DNA of 21,572 bases from WQTU01 sp031548835 (GTDB taxonomy: Bacteria; Spirochaetota; Spirochaetia; CADAEX01): assembly GCA_031548835.1 (NCBI GenBank), contig JAVBQS010000024.1, positions 1 through 21,572 of the forward strand, read 5' to 3'. Below are positions 1 to 7,827 of this stretch, one piece after another. A program made the position numbers and the translations under genes. A model generated the notes under the pieces. That model did no database searches. It had not been told where the DNA came from and saw nothing but the letters and a program-made list of their open reading frames with translations. How positions within the stretch are numbered: the stretch's first letter is position 1; every line of letters starts with the position of its first letter.

Positions 1-2523
1 AGTTCTTGAAGCTCGCGGATTTACCTCAAGTACATACAATGTGTTATCTTTTACAGCATATTGTATATTTAGAAATCCTTTTATAGAGATTTCTCTTGCA
101 ATTTTTACAGTAGCCTGTTTTATCTCTTCTATAATTTCAGGTGTTGATTTATATGCCGGAAATACACAGGCAGAATCTCCAGAGTGTATTCCTGCAGCTT
201 CTATATGCTGCATAATTCCTGCAATATAAACATTATTTCCATCGCATAACGCATCAATATCGTACTCAAACGCATCTTCCAGAAACTGGTCTACAAGAAC
301 AGGTTTTTCTTTTGATATTTCTATACCCCTGTTTATAAATTCTTCAAGCTCTTCTTTTGTAAATGCAATAAACATGCTTCTTCCGCCAAGAACAAAAGAA
401 GGCCTTAAAAGTACAGGATATTCAATCTCTTCCGCGCATTTTATAATCTGGTCAAAAGAAGTTGCTGTTCTGTTTTCAGGCTGTTTTAGCCCAAGTTTTT
501 TCAGTAGTTTTGCAAACAGCCCCCTGTCTTCAGCTTCATCAATTGATTCTACAGATGTTCCTATTATATTTGCGCCCTGCTGTTTTAAAGCTCTTGCCAT
601 GTTGAGCGGGGTCTGTCCTCCAAGCTGGACAACAACATTTTTTACTCCCTCTTTTTCCATAATATTTTTTACATCTTCAAACACAAGAGGCTCTATATAT
701 AATCTGTCAGAGACATTAAAATCTGTTGATACAGTTTCAGGGTTGGAGTTAACCATTATTGATTTTACTCCCTCATTCCTGTAGGCAAGGGAAGCAAGAG
801 TGCAGCCTGTGTCAAATTCAAGGCCCTGTCCAATTCTGTTTGGCCCGCTTGCAAGTATTATTACAGCATCTCCTTCTATTTTACCGCCTTCATCAGTCTC
901 TCCAAATGTTGAATAAAAATAGGGAGTTGCTGCGAAAAATTCTCCGGCACATGTATCTACAAAATGGTAGGATGGATTTATTCCTTCCTGCTTTCTTCTA
1001 TTTTCAATATCGCTAACAGAAAACCCTGTAAGTTTTGCTATCTTTTTATCTGAAAAGCCATTCTGTTTTGCATCAAGCAAAAGTTTTGAGTTGAGTGTTT
1101 CTTTTTTGAGAGAATTCTCAATTTCAGCAATCTCTGCAATATTATATAAAAACCATTTATCATAGCTTGTTTTTTTGTTCAGATTATCAATTGCTGTTTT
1201 GCCTTCTTTTAAGAGCACTGTGTATATCGCATATATGCGCATAGGATGAAGAGTTGTAAGAATTGCCTCAAGAAGTTCGTTAGATACATTAAGAGGTTCA
1301 AGCCCATCTTTGCCAATCTCTACAGATCTTATTGCTTTATTCAAAGCTTCGTTAAAAGTTCTGCCAAGCGCTAAAGATTCTCCAACAGATTTCATTTGTG
1401 TTCCAAGCTGTGCATATCCTTTGGGAAATTTCTCAACTTCAAATCTTGGTATTTTTACTGCTACATAATCAAGGACAGGTTCAAAAGCAGATACTGTTTT
1501 TCCTGTTATATCATTTACTATTTCATCAAGAGTATAGCCTACTGAAAGTTTTGCAGAACATCTTGCTATGGGAAATCCTGTTGCCTTGCTTGCAAGCGCA
1601 GATGAACGCGAAACCCTGGGATTCATCTCTATTACAATCATTCTTCCTGTATCAGGATTTACTGCAAATTGAACATTTGATCCTCCGCAATCTATTCCTA
1701 TTGCTCTTAATATATCAAGGCTTGCTGTTCTCATTTTCTGGTATTCTGCATCAGGTAGAGTTTGTATCGGCGCGACAGTTATGCTGTCTCCTGTATGAAC
1801 CCCCATAGGATCCGCATTTTCAATTGAACAGATTATTACAGCGTTATCTGCCTTATCGCGAATAACTTCCATTTCAAACTCTTTCCAGCCTATAAGAGAT
1901 TCTTCAATAAGAGCTTCTCCAACCGGGCTTTCTGAAAGTGCTTTTTCCACAAGAGTTTTAAATTCGCTATCTGTATATGCAATGCTTCCTCCTTTTCCTC
2001 CAAGTGTATAGCTTGGCCTTATTACAAGAGGAAGGCCTGTCTCTCTATAAAGCTTTTCTGCATCGTTAAAATTTTTTGCAATTACAGATTTCGGAACTTC
2101 GAGCCCTATATCTTCTATTACTTTTTTAAATTTTCCCCTGTCTTCTGCAAGCATTATGGAATTGATGCTTGCTCCTATAACTTCAACATTGTATTTATCA
2201 AGAACACCTGCTTTGTAAAGATCAAGTGAAAGATTTAATCCTGTCTGTCCGCCAATTGTGGGAAGTATGGCGCAAGGCTTTTCTTTTTTTATTATCTCTT
2301 TAAGATAATTTACCTCAAGAGGTTCCATATATATTTTGTCTGCAAGCCCGGGTGTTGTCATAACTGTAGCAGGATTCGGATTTACAAGAATAACTTCATA
2401 GCCCTCTTCTTTAAGCGCTTTTACAGCCTGGGTGCCTGAATAGTCGAATTCGCAAGCCTGTCCAATTACAATAGGGCCTGACCCGATAATCAATATTTTT
2501 TTTATATCTTTTCTGGCTGGCAC
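1..2523 (-). CDS. carB: Carbamoyl-phosphate synthase large subunit, 3' end outside window
   Basis: CarB uses ammonia delivered from CarA, bicarbonate and two ATP to make carbamoyl phosphate for pyrimidines and arginine. The window holds codons 1-841; the last part of the second synthetase domain and the allosteric domain lie beyond the left edge. The N-terminus reads MPARKDIKKILIIGSGPIVI and continues with the GQACEFDYSGTQA nucleotide-binding signature. A second copy of this signature, SGPNRIGQGLEFD, marks the start of the second ATP-grasp half. The visible end reads LEVNPRASRT, the metal-binding Glu/Asn motif of that half. The start is GTG at 2523, chosen because AAGGAGG (2529-2535) sits just upstream and the family motif follows at once. 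All 60-base blocks translated from 1 to about 1200 are open in this frame. carA ends 24 bp upstream, so the two are co-transcribed. The second-half signature GLEFDTGCT differs from the more usual IEFDYCC. Confidence 0.96.
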   Translation of the reverse strand, partial: MPARKDIKKILIIGSGPIVIGQACEFDYSGTQAVKALKEEGYEVILVNPNPATVMTTPGLADKIYMEPLEVNYLKEIIKKEKPCAILPTIGGQTGLNLSLDLYKAGVLDKYNVEVIGASINSIMLAEDRGKFKKVIEDIGLEVPKSVIAKNFNDAEKLYRETGLPLVIRPSYTLGGKGGSIAYTDSEFKTLVEKALSESPVGEALIEESLIGWKEFEMEVIRDKADNAVIICSIENADPMGVHTGDSITVAPIQTLPDAEYQKMRTASLDILRAIGIDCGGSNVQFAVNPDTGRMIVIEMNPRVSRSSALASKATGFPIARCSAKLSVGYTLDEIVNDITGKTVSAFEPVLDYVAVKIPRFEVEKFPKGYAQLGTQMKSVGESLALGRTFNEALNKAIRSVEIGKDGLEPLNVSNELLEAILTTLHPMRIYAIYTVLLKEGKTAIDNLNKKTSYDKWFLYNIAEIAEIENSLKKETLNSKLLLDAKQNGFSDKKIAKLTGFSVSDIENRRKQEGINPSYHFVDTCAGEFFAATPYFYSTFGETDEGGKIEGDAVIILASGPNRIGQGLEFDTGCTLASLAYRNEGVKSIMVNSNPETVSTDFNVSDRLYIEPLVFEDVKNIMEKEGVKNVVVQLGGQTPLNMARALKQQGANIIGTSVESIDEAEDRGLFAKLLKKLGLKQPENRTATSFDQIIKCAEEIEYPVLLRPSFVLGGRSMFIAFTKEELEEFINRGIEISKEKPVLVDQFLEDAFEYDIDALCDGNNVYIAGIMQHIEAAGIHSGDSACVFPAYKSTPEIIEEIKQATVKIAREISIKGFLNIQYAVKDNTLYVLEVNPRASRT

Positions 2524-2547
2524 TTGATCCTCCTTGTGCAGCTGCTT

Positions 2548-3720
2548 TTACTTTTTAAATTCTTTTGCAATTTTTATAAAATCATCAAATATCCAGGATG
2601 AATCAACAGGCCCCGGAGCTGCTTCCGGATGAAACTGTGCCGAGAGTATTCCAAGTTTTTCACACATAATTCCTTCCTGCGTATTATCGTTAGCATTTAT
2701 AAACCGTTCTTCCGCGCCTTTAGGAAGTGTTGAAACATCTACAGCAAAACCATGATTTTGCGAAGTTACAAAAACTTTTCCTGTTTTAAGATCCCGCACA
2801 GGATTATTAAGGCCGTGGTGTCCGAATTTCATTTTATATGTTTTTGCGCCAAGAGCCTGGCTTATAAGCTGATGCCCAAGGCATATTCCAAAAAGAGGAA
2901 TTTTTCCTATAAGATTTTTTACAGTTTCCACCTGTATTTTAAGAGCAGCAGGGTCGCCGGGGCCGTTTGAAAATAAAACTCCGTCAAATTTAATTCTAAA
3001 TATTTCATCAGCTGTGCTATTTTCTGGAAATAACGATATTTTACAATTTCTTTTTTCAAGTTCTCTTATAATATTTGCTTTAACGCCGCAATCAAGAAGA
3101 GCTATGTTTATTCTGCCTGAAGGATTTATAACCAGGAACTCTCCTGTCCCTACCTCTTTTACAAGATTGCAGCCTTCCATATCAGGAATTGTTTTTATAA
3201 AATTTTCTATTAATGATAAATCTTTTTGAGAAAGTGTTTCAGCACCTGACATGGATGCTCTTACTATAACACCTTTGGGACTGCCGTTATCTCTTATAAA
3301 AAGAGTCAGTTTTCGTGTATCAACTCCTTCTATTCCGGGAGCGCTGTTTTCTTTCATAAACTGATCAAGAGAAAGGCGGGATTGCGGGACTGGCCCTCTA
3401 TAAAGATTTTTTAAAACAAGTCCTGCAAGTTTTATTTTGGAAAGTTTTTTGCCTGCTTCCGGGCCTGTTTCATTCCACATTGAGCTGGTGCCGTAATTGC
3501 CTCCATGGGGGTATGTCATTAAAACAATTTGTCCTGTATAGGATGGATCTGTAAGAATTTCATGATAGCCGGACATTCCAGTGTTAAACACAACTTCTCC
3601 GGCTCCTTTTTTAATTATTGAAAATTTATCAAGTTCGTCTGCTCTTGGAGCAAGAGAGCCGAACTGGTAGCCGGGAAAGACTATGCCCCCTCTTAAAACC
3701 AGGTAACATTTTTCCTGCAT
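2548..3720 (-). CDS. carA: Carbamoyl-phosphate synthase small (glutaminase) subunit
   Basis: CarA hydrolyses glutamine and channels ammonia to CarB. The 390-residue length is normal for the family. The N-terminal CPSase_sm domain starts with YLVLRGGIVFPGYQFG and contains the conserved NTGMSGYHEILTDPSY stretch at about 46-61. The C-terminal half is a class I glutamine amidotransferase: FSNGPGDP at about 250-257, the nucleophile Cys280 in FGICLGHQ, and the His364/Glu366 pair in QFHPEA complete the catalytic triad. The ATG at 3720 is preceded by AAAGGA (3731-3736), a modest ribosome-binding site with rather long spacing. It is the first gene of a carA-carB pair and has an upstream gap of 584 bp that likely carries its own promoter and a long leader. 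No defect is seen. Confidence 0.97.
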   Translation of the reverse strand: MQEKCYLVLRGGIVFPGYQFGSLAPRADELDKFSIIKKGAGEVVFNTGMSGYHEILTDPSYTGQIVLMTYPHGGNYGTSSMWNETGPEAGKKLSKIKLAGLVLKNLYRGPVPQSRLSLDQFMKENSAPGIEGVDTRKLTLFIRDNGSPKGVIVRASMSGAETLSQKDLSLIENFIKTIPDMEGCNLVKEVGTGEFLVINPSGRINIALLDCGVKANIIRELEKRNCKISLFPENSTADEIFRIKFDGVLFSNGPGDPAALKIQVETVKNLIGKIPLFGICLGHQLISQALGAKTYKMKFGHHGLNNPVRDLKTGKVFVTSQNHGFAVDVSTLPKGAEERFINANDNTQEGIMCEKLGILSAQFHPEAAPGPVDSSWIFDDFIKIAKEFKK

Positions 3721-3906
3721 TTTTTACCATTCCTTTTAAAAAAGATGGATACAATATTGCGGAGGCGCTCTTTGGATATTATATATTTTTTAAGGCAGTA
3801 TTAAAAAACTTTCTGAGTATAAATGCGGTTCCCCAAATCTAAGGCAACCTCCAAAAACTCTAAGTTTATACTAAATACTATCCCTTACATCTTGGGTTTA
3901 ATTGTA

Positions 3907-3937
3907 ATCAGAGATAAAAATAATTTTTATCTCTGAT
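3907..3937. repeat. Perfect 14-bp inverted repeat in the carA leader
   Basis: The arms ATCAGAGATAAAAA (3907-3920) and TTTTTATCTCTGAT (3924-3937) are exact complements around a 3-base loop. In the carAB transcript it would form an AT-rich hairpin about 190 nt upstream of the carA start. It is not followed by a clean T-run on the minus strand, so it is not a standard intrinsic terminator. An attenuator element, an operator or a small mobile repeat are all possible. Confidence 0.6.
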
Positions 3938-4031
3938 CTCTTAGTAAAGAAAGTGAGTTTCCCGAGGTTCCCTGTAATCAATTCTGCTCTATTGTTTAAA
4001 GAGACACCTTCCGGTGAATATCAATCAATCT

Positions 4032-4061
4032 ATTATAAAAAATATATTCTATTTTTTTCAA
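4032..4061 (-). promoter_or_regulatory. Likely carAB promoter
   Basis: Read on the minus strand: TTGAAA as the -35 (4056-4061), an 18-bp spacer, and a perfect TATAAT as the -10 (4032-4037). Transcription would begin near 4025, about 300 nt upstream of the carA start. This is inferred from consensus match only. Confidence 0.5.
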
Positions 4062-4200
4062 GATCAATTTGCTGCTAAATTAATACCAATTTGAATAATA
4101 ACTGATAAATAATAAAAAAAATTGTCATTTTTTTAATAATAAAGTGATGTTTTGATCCTTGCAGGGAAGAAAAAAAATTACTATATATTAAGAACAATGG

Positions 4201-4220
4201 ATTCCAGCCTGCGCTGTAAT
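4201..4220. repeat. Imperfect palindrome downstream of pyrD
   Basis: ATTCCAGC (4201-4208) and GCTGTAAT (4213-4220) form 8-bp arms with one mismatch around a CTGC loop, followed by GACAGAAG. The layout ATTCC-palindrome-GGAAT-GACAG resembles short dispersed intergenic repeats known in many bacteria. Only one copy was seen here, so membership of a family is inference. Confidence 0.35.
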
Positions 4221-4304
4221 GACAGAAGCTGATAGCAATTATTTGGAAAACTGATAATAACTGAAAAATTTATAAACAGGTTTTTAAGTAAATTATTGTA
4301 ATAA

Positions 4305-5231
4305 TTAATTTTGCAAAGCTTTTCCTGTAAAATCGCTTATAGAACTGTATCCCTGTTTTTCCATATATAACACAATTCCTTCAACAAGTTTATCAAGTAT
4401 ATCAGGCGACCTGAAAACAGCTGTTCCAACTTCTATTGCGCTGCAGCCTGCAAGAATAAATTGTATTGCTTTTTCAGCGCTATCAATTCCGCCGCAGCCT
4501 ATAAGATTAATACCTGGAATTGCTTTTGCAATAAGATATGCAACTCTAAGCGATGCTGGAAAAATTGCAGGGCCGGAAAGACCGCCTGTAATATTTCCAA
4601 GAACAGGTTTTTGTTTCCATATATCTATAACCATTCCTGGGACAGTATTTGCTGCTATAATTGCATCTGCGCCTGATTCCATACAAATAGATGCAATTTT
4701 TACAGGGTCAGGAGCAGCAGGGCTAATCTTTACCCAAAGAGGAAGCTGTGTGGTTTTTCTGCATTCTTTAACTGCTTCTTTTGCGGAAAGAGTATCTGCT
4801 CCAAAATGGATGCCGCCCCGCGAAACATTTGGGCATGAAAAATTAAGCTCTATTGCATTTATTCCTTTATGCCCTGCAAGTTTTCCTGCCAGAAGCGCAA
4901 ACTCTTCTGTTGTTTCTCCAGCTATGCTGACAACAGCTTTTGCAGCCGGAAATCTTTTTATAAATTCAGGCAGCTTTTCTTTTAGAAATTGATCTATGCC
5001 GCAATTTGCAAGGCCGATAGAATTAAGCATTCCTGAATCTGTTTCGCAGCATCTCGGCGGTTTGTTTCCTTCGCGCAGCTTTACTGTCACTGTTTTTAAA
5101 ACCAGGGCTCCCCACTTTTCCGGAGGCATTATCTCTGCATATTCTGTCCCATAACCGCATGTGCCGCTTGCTGCTATAAATGGATTATCAAGTACAAGAT
5201 TTTTTCCAACTTTAGTTTTAAAATCTATCAA
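4305..5231 (-). CDS. pyrD: Dihydroorotate dehydrogenase, catalytic subunit (class 1B)
   Basis: This FMN enzyme oxidises dihydroorotate to orotate and passes electrons through PyrK to NAD+. At 308 residues it has the length of class 1B PyrD. It begins FKTKVGKNLVLDNPFIAASG. It contains NFSCPNVSRGG (130-140), where Cys133 is the catalytic base typical of cytosolic class 1 enzymes. ANTVPGM, GGLSGPAI and IGCGGI, which form the FMN-binding region, follow. The start is a TTG at 5231 that overlaps the pyrK stop in TTGA, with GAGGT (5238-5242) inside the end of pyrK as ribosome-binding site; this implies translational coupling. An unrelated class 2 quinone-linked enzyme is excluded by the cysteine and by the adjacent pyrK. 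The stop is TAA. Confidence 0.96.
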   Translation of the reverse strand: MIDFKTKVGKNLVLDNPFIAASGTCGYGTEYAEIMPPEKWGALVLKTVTVKLREGNKPPRCCETDSGMLNSIGLANCGIDQFLKEKLPEFIKRFPAAKAVVSIAGETTEEFALLAGKLAGHKGINAIELNFSCPNVSRGGIHFGADTLSAKEAVKECRKTTQLPLWVKISPAAPDPVKIASICMESGADAIIAANTVPGMVIDIWKQKPVLGNITGGLSGPAIFPASLRVAYLIAKAIPGINLIGCGGIDSAEKAIQFILAGCSAIEVGTAVFRSPDILDKLVEGIVLYMEKQGYSSISDFTGKALQN

Positions 5232-6019
5232 AGAATTACCTCGCTGCTTTTAAAAACAGGCCCGTCGCTGCAAACTTTAAGATAGCTGCCTGCTTGTGCC
5301 GGCACTGCGCAGCCTGCGCATGCTCCTGTTCCGCACGCCATAAATTCTTCAAGTGAAAACCATGCAGGAATACCTATGCTGTCAGCTATCTTTTTTATTT
5401 CCTTCATCATTCCATGAGGGCCGCATGATGCAATAGCATCAGGAGTTTCTTTATCAAGCCATCCTGAAACAACTTCAGATGCTGTGCCTTTTTCACCTTC
5501 AGAGCCATCATCTGTTGCAATAGCTATATTTTTCCCAAATATATGTGAAAACTGTCTATCTATTAATAAATCTGAAGAAGGAAGAAACTCTTTTGATTTT
5601 CCTGCCCATAATATTTTATCTGCTGATGCTTTGCTGCTGGAACGGAATGATTTTAAAAAAAGAAGAGATGCAATTCCTGTGCCGCCGCCAACCAGCCAGA
5701 GCTTTTTTATATTGGAAGGAAGTTGATAGCTATTGCCAAGCGGCCCCATTATCTGAACTTCGCTTCCTTCTCTAAGAGAAACAAGGCTTTCTGTAACAGG
5801 CCCGATATTTTTTATTATAAGTTCGATTGAATCTTCTAATATTCCTGCAACAGAAAAAGGCCTTCTTAAATATTTTCCTGATGAAGCAGGCGGAAGAATT
5901 GTTACAAAATTTCCAGGCATAAAATTTTGAGCATTTTTTCCTATTTTGATTTTTAGATAGGCAAGTCCTGCTGCAATTTGCTTTACTGTTATTAATCTGC
6001 CTGTTTCAATTTTTTTCAT
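5228..6019 (-). CDS. pyrK: Dihydroorotate dehydrogenase electron-transfer subunit
   Basis: PyrK carries FAD and a [2Fe-2S] cluster and moves electrons from PyrD to NAD+. The 263-residue protein has a ferredoxin-reductase fold. The FAD motif RRPFS is at 52-56, the nucleotide-binding GGGTGIA at 111-117 and CGPHGMM at 199-205. The C-terminal cluster ligands are Cys229, Cys234, Cys237 and Cys250 in MACGTGACAGC...VCSDGP. The ATG at 6019 has no Shine-Dalgarno sequence. A strong promoter ends only 8 bp upstream, so the message is probably leaderless. The gene overlaps pyrD by 4 bp. The divergent V-ATPase operon starts 392 bp away. Confidence 0.96.
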   Translation of the reverse strand: MKKIETGRLITVKQIAAGLAYLKIKIGKNAQNFMPGNFVTILPPASSGKYLRRPFSVAGILEDSIELIIKNIGPVTESLVSLREGSEVQIMGPLGNSYQLPSNIKKLWLVGGGTGIASLLFLKSFRSSSKASADKILWAGKSKEFLPSSDLLIDRQFSHIFGKNIAIATDDGSEGEKGTASEVVSGWLDKETPDAIASCGPHGMMKEIKKIADSIGIPAWFSLEEFMACGTGACAGCAVPAQAGSYLKVCSDGPVFKSSEVIL

Positions 6020-6027
6020 CTGAAATG

Positions 6028-6056
6028 ACTATAAACCAAACATATATCATTTTCAA
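6028..6056 (-). promoter_or_regulatory. pyrKD promoter, apparently leaderless
   Basis: On the minus strand: -35 TTGAAA (6051-6056), a 17-bp spacer, -10 TATAGT (6028-6033). Only 8 bases separate the -10 from the pyrK ATG at 6019, so the predicted transcription start lies at or within a base or two of the start codon. No ribosome-binding site fits in between. Confidence 0.6.
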
Positions 6057-6131
6057 TAATAATTAAGATTAGGATTTTCAAAAATATGATATGCTTATGA
6101 AAGTTTATTTCACTGTTATGTGTAAAATCTT

Positions 6132-6152
6132 TTAATAACTAAAAGTTATTAA
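6132..6152. repeat. Perfect 9-bp palindrome, possible operator
   Basis: TTAATAACT (6132-6140) and AGTTATTAA (6144-6152) are exact complements around AAA. It lies about 75 bp upstream of the pyrK -35 and more than 200 bp from the V-ATPase promoter. It has no T-run, so it is not a terminator. A regulator-binding role is inference. Confidence 0.4.
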
Positions 6153-6356
6153 GATAATGAGAAAAAATGACTTGCCGTTATAGCTCTGTTTTTAAATTTT
6201 GTAGGTTAATTCTTTTTGAAAAAAATTATAAAATAGTTAGCCGATATTAACTAATTGCTGATATAATAAGCAATAACAAAAAGCTAAAAACTAACTCAAA
6301 AAAATTGCAAATTTTATTTTTATAAAAAATTGGTTTATACAAAAAAATGTTATTAC

Positions 6357-6385
6357 TTGACTAATATTGTTCTTAGTTGCATAGT
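6357..6385 (+). promoter_or_regulatory. Likely V-ATPase operon promoter
   Basis: TTGACT (6357-6362), a 17-bp spacer and CATAGT (6380-6385) form a sigma-70-like promoter about 26 bp before the first operon gene. The -10 matches four of six consensus bases. The first gene has only a weak purine-rich stretch (AAGAGTAAG) as ribosome-binding site. Confidence 0.45.
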
Positions 6386-6411
6386 GTCAGAAAACATTTA
6401 AGAGTAAGAAA

Positions 6412-6741
6412 ATGCAGAAAATAGTTCTTGATGAGATTATTAAAGCAGAAAAAGATGCTGAAAAAATTGTTCAGCAGGCTAGGGAAAAAGCAGTAGAAAT
6501 TGTTGGGCAGGCAGATTCTGATTATAATCAAGCAATAGCTTCGGCAAAAGAAGAATCTCAGAAAAAAATTCAGGATTCTGTAGCAGCGGCAAAACAGAAG
6601 GCAGATGATAATCTGGCTAAGGCTGTTAAAGAAGTGGAAAATGAGAACTCGGCTTTTCTTGAAAAAAGTATTGAAAACACAGATAAAGTAGCCGGACTTA
6701 TTGTAAATATGCTGCTAAAGCCAGAGTATGAGCAGGAGTAA
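6412..6741 (+). CDS. V-type ATPase subunit G/H (peripheral stalk coiled coil)
   Basis: This 109-residue protein is almost entirely alpha-helical and highly charged, rich in Ala, Lys, Glu and Gln. It starts MQKIVLDEIIKAEKDAEKIV and continues with repeated KA/EA blocks typical of the right-handed coiled coil that pairs with subunit E in the peripheral stalk. The length fits the bacterial/archaeal G/H (NtpF-like) subunit. It is the first gene of the operon and ends 12 bp before subunit C. Sequence alone would allow another short coiled-coil protein, but its place at the head of a V-ATPase operon matches the usual place of this subunit in bacteria such as Enterococcus. Confidence 0.82.
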   Translation: MQKIVLDEIIKAEKDAEKIVQQAREKAVEIVGQADSDYNQAIASAKEESQKKIQDSVAAAKQKADDNLAKAVKEVENENSAFLEKSIENTDKVAGLIVNMLLKPEYEQE

Positions 6742-6753
6742 TAAGGAGTCTTT

Positions 6754-7827
6754 ATGCTGGGCCAGGAAAGATTAAAAAAATATGCTTTTATTAATGCTAA
6801 ACTCAGGGCTCGAATAAGCAATATTATCAGCGATGACCTTCTTTCGCAGATGGCAAAAGCAAGATCTCTTCCTGAAGCAATGAGGCTGCTCCATGATACA
6901 AATTTCCAGATACTTGAAGAAGTCTATACCAGAACAGGCGATCTTAAGCTTGCAGAACTTGAACTTTATAAAAAAGAGATAGAACTCTATCATGAAATTG
7001 AAAGATATATTTCAGGAAATGTTCTTGAATTTGTAAAAGGGCTTACCCGGAAATATGAAGTTGAAAATTTAAAAGCTGCTTTAAGATTGTGGTTTGACAG
7101 GGTTATAAGAAAAAGAAACATAGAACCATTTACAGGATACCTTTACAGGGAAAAAATTCACTATGACCTTCATGTTGACCAGATTATAAATGTTGATTCA
7201 ATTGAAACAATTGTTGAAGTGCTTGCCAATACTCCTTATGCAAAAATAATAAAAGAAAATGCGTCCCAGCTTGAAGTTACAAGACATCTATTTCCGATAG
7301 AAATAGCTTTGGATAAATATTTTTATAAACAGCTTTATGATAAAGCAAAAAAACTTGACAGGATGGATTTCGATATTGTAAAGCGGATGCTTGGCGTTGA
7401 AATTGATATGGAAAATATTTCATGGCTTGTAAGATTCCGCGACTTTTATAAAATGACTATGGACCAGAGTATTGCAAATATGATTCCATACGGCCACCAT
7501 CTTGATAAAAAAGCGCTTGAAGAAGCTTTTTCTTCCGGTGATTCAACTGAAATATTACGCGGGCTTATCAGTAAAAAATATGCAGCTCTTTCTTCAATGC
7601 TTGTTGTGCAAAGTTCTGATAACCAGTCCAAGCTTGTGCTTTTAAGCAGGCTCCTGGACCAGGTAATTCTTTATGAAGTAAAAAAAATTAAAGGCGGATA
7701 TCCTTTTACAATTGGAATTGTAATGGCTTATTTTGTTTTGAAAAAAAATGAAATACGTAAAGTTATGACAATTTTAAATGCAAAATATTATAATATCGAA
7801 GAAGAAAGAATTAAGAGTGTAATATGA
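6754..7827 (+). CDS. V-type ATPase subunit C (AC39/d-type)
   Basis: Subunit C is the funnel-shaped adaptor that links the central stalk to the proteolipid ring. The protein has 357 residues, normal for the family, and is all-helical. It contains features such as the N-terminal AKARSLPEAMRLL, the segment FVKGLTRKYEVENLKAALRL, and repeated aromatic-charged helices. The ATG at 6754 follows AAGGAG (6743-6748). The stop TGA at 7825-7827 overlaps the start of subunit I in ATGA, so the two are translationally coupled. In the Enterococcus ntp operon the C gene sits after E; here it precedes I. Confidence 0.88.
   Translation: MLGQERLKKYAFINAKLRARISNIISDDLLSQMAKARSLPEAMRLLHDTNFQILEEVYTRTGDLKLAELELYKKEIELYHEIERYISGNVLEFVKGLTRKYEVENLKAALRLWFDRVIRKRNIEPFTGYLYREKIHYDLHVDQIINVDSIETIVEVLANTPYAKIIKENASQLEVTRHLFPIEIALDKYFYKQLYDKAKKLDRMDFDIVKRMLGVEIDMENISWLVRFRDFYKMTMDQSIANMIPYGHHLDKKALEEAFSSGDSTEILRGLISKKYAALSSMLVVQSSDNQSKLVLLSRLLDQVILYEVKKIKGGYPFTIGIVMAYFVLKKNEIRKVMTILNAKYYNIEEERIKSVI

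Larger units (their letters stand above)
3721..4304. other. Intergenic region between pyrD and carA (carAB leader)
   Basis: These 584 bp contain no credible gene on either strand. On the minus strand the region carries a good sigma-70-like promoter (4032-4061), which would give carA a leader of about 300 nt. Within that leader are a perfect 14-bp AT-rich hairpin (3907-3937) and a small CACC/GGTG stem with a GGAA tetraloop (4005-4016). The part nearer pyrD holds an imperfect palindrome (4201-4220) and otherwise plain AT-rich DNA. I did not recognise a known riboswitch or a PyrR-binding hairpin. Confidence 0.6.
6020..6411. other. Divergent intergenic region, pyrK / V-ATPase operon
   Basis: This 392-bp, very AT-rich region holds no credible gene. 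It contains the pyrKD promoter (6028-6056), the likely V-ATPase promoter (6357-6385), a perfect 9-bp palindrome (6132-6152) and a looser 6-bp inverted repeat ATTGCT/AGCAAT (6254-6274). The two inverted repeats could be operators, but nothing ties them to a regulator. Confidence 0.55.

Noticed and set aside
374..1808. Plus-strand open frames (374-784, 759-1016, 1398-1808) within the carB region
   Set aside because: They lie antisense to carB, which is open and carries clear family motifs; the antisense products have low-complexity Ser/Phe/Leu composition and no domain or ribosome-binding site.
3907..3937. The AT-rich hairpin as an intrinsic terminator
   Set aside because: Neither strand has a T-run directly after the stem and the stem is almost all A/T pairs at its top.
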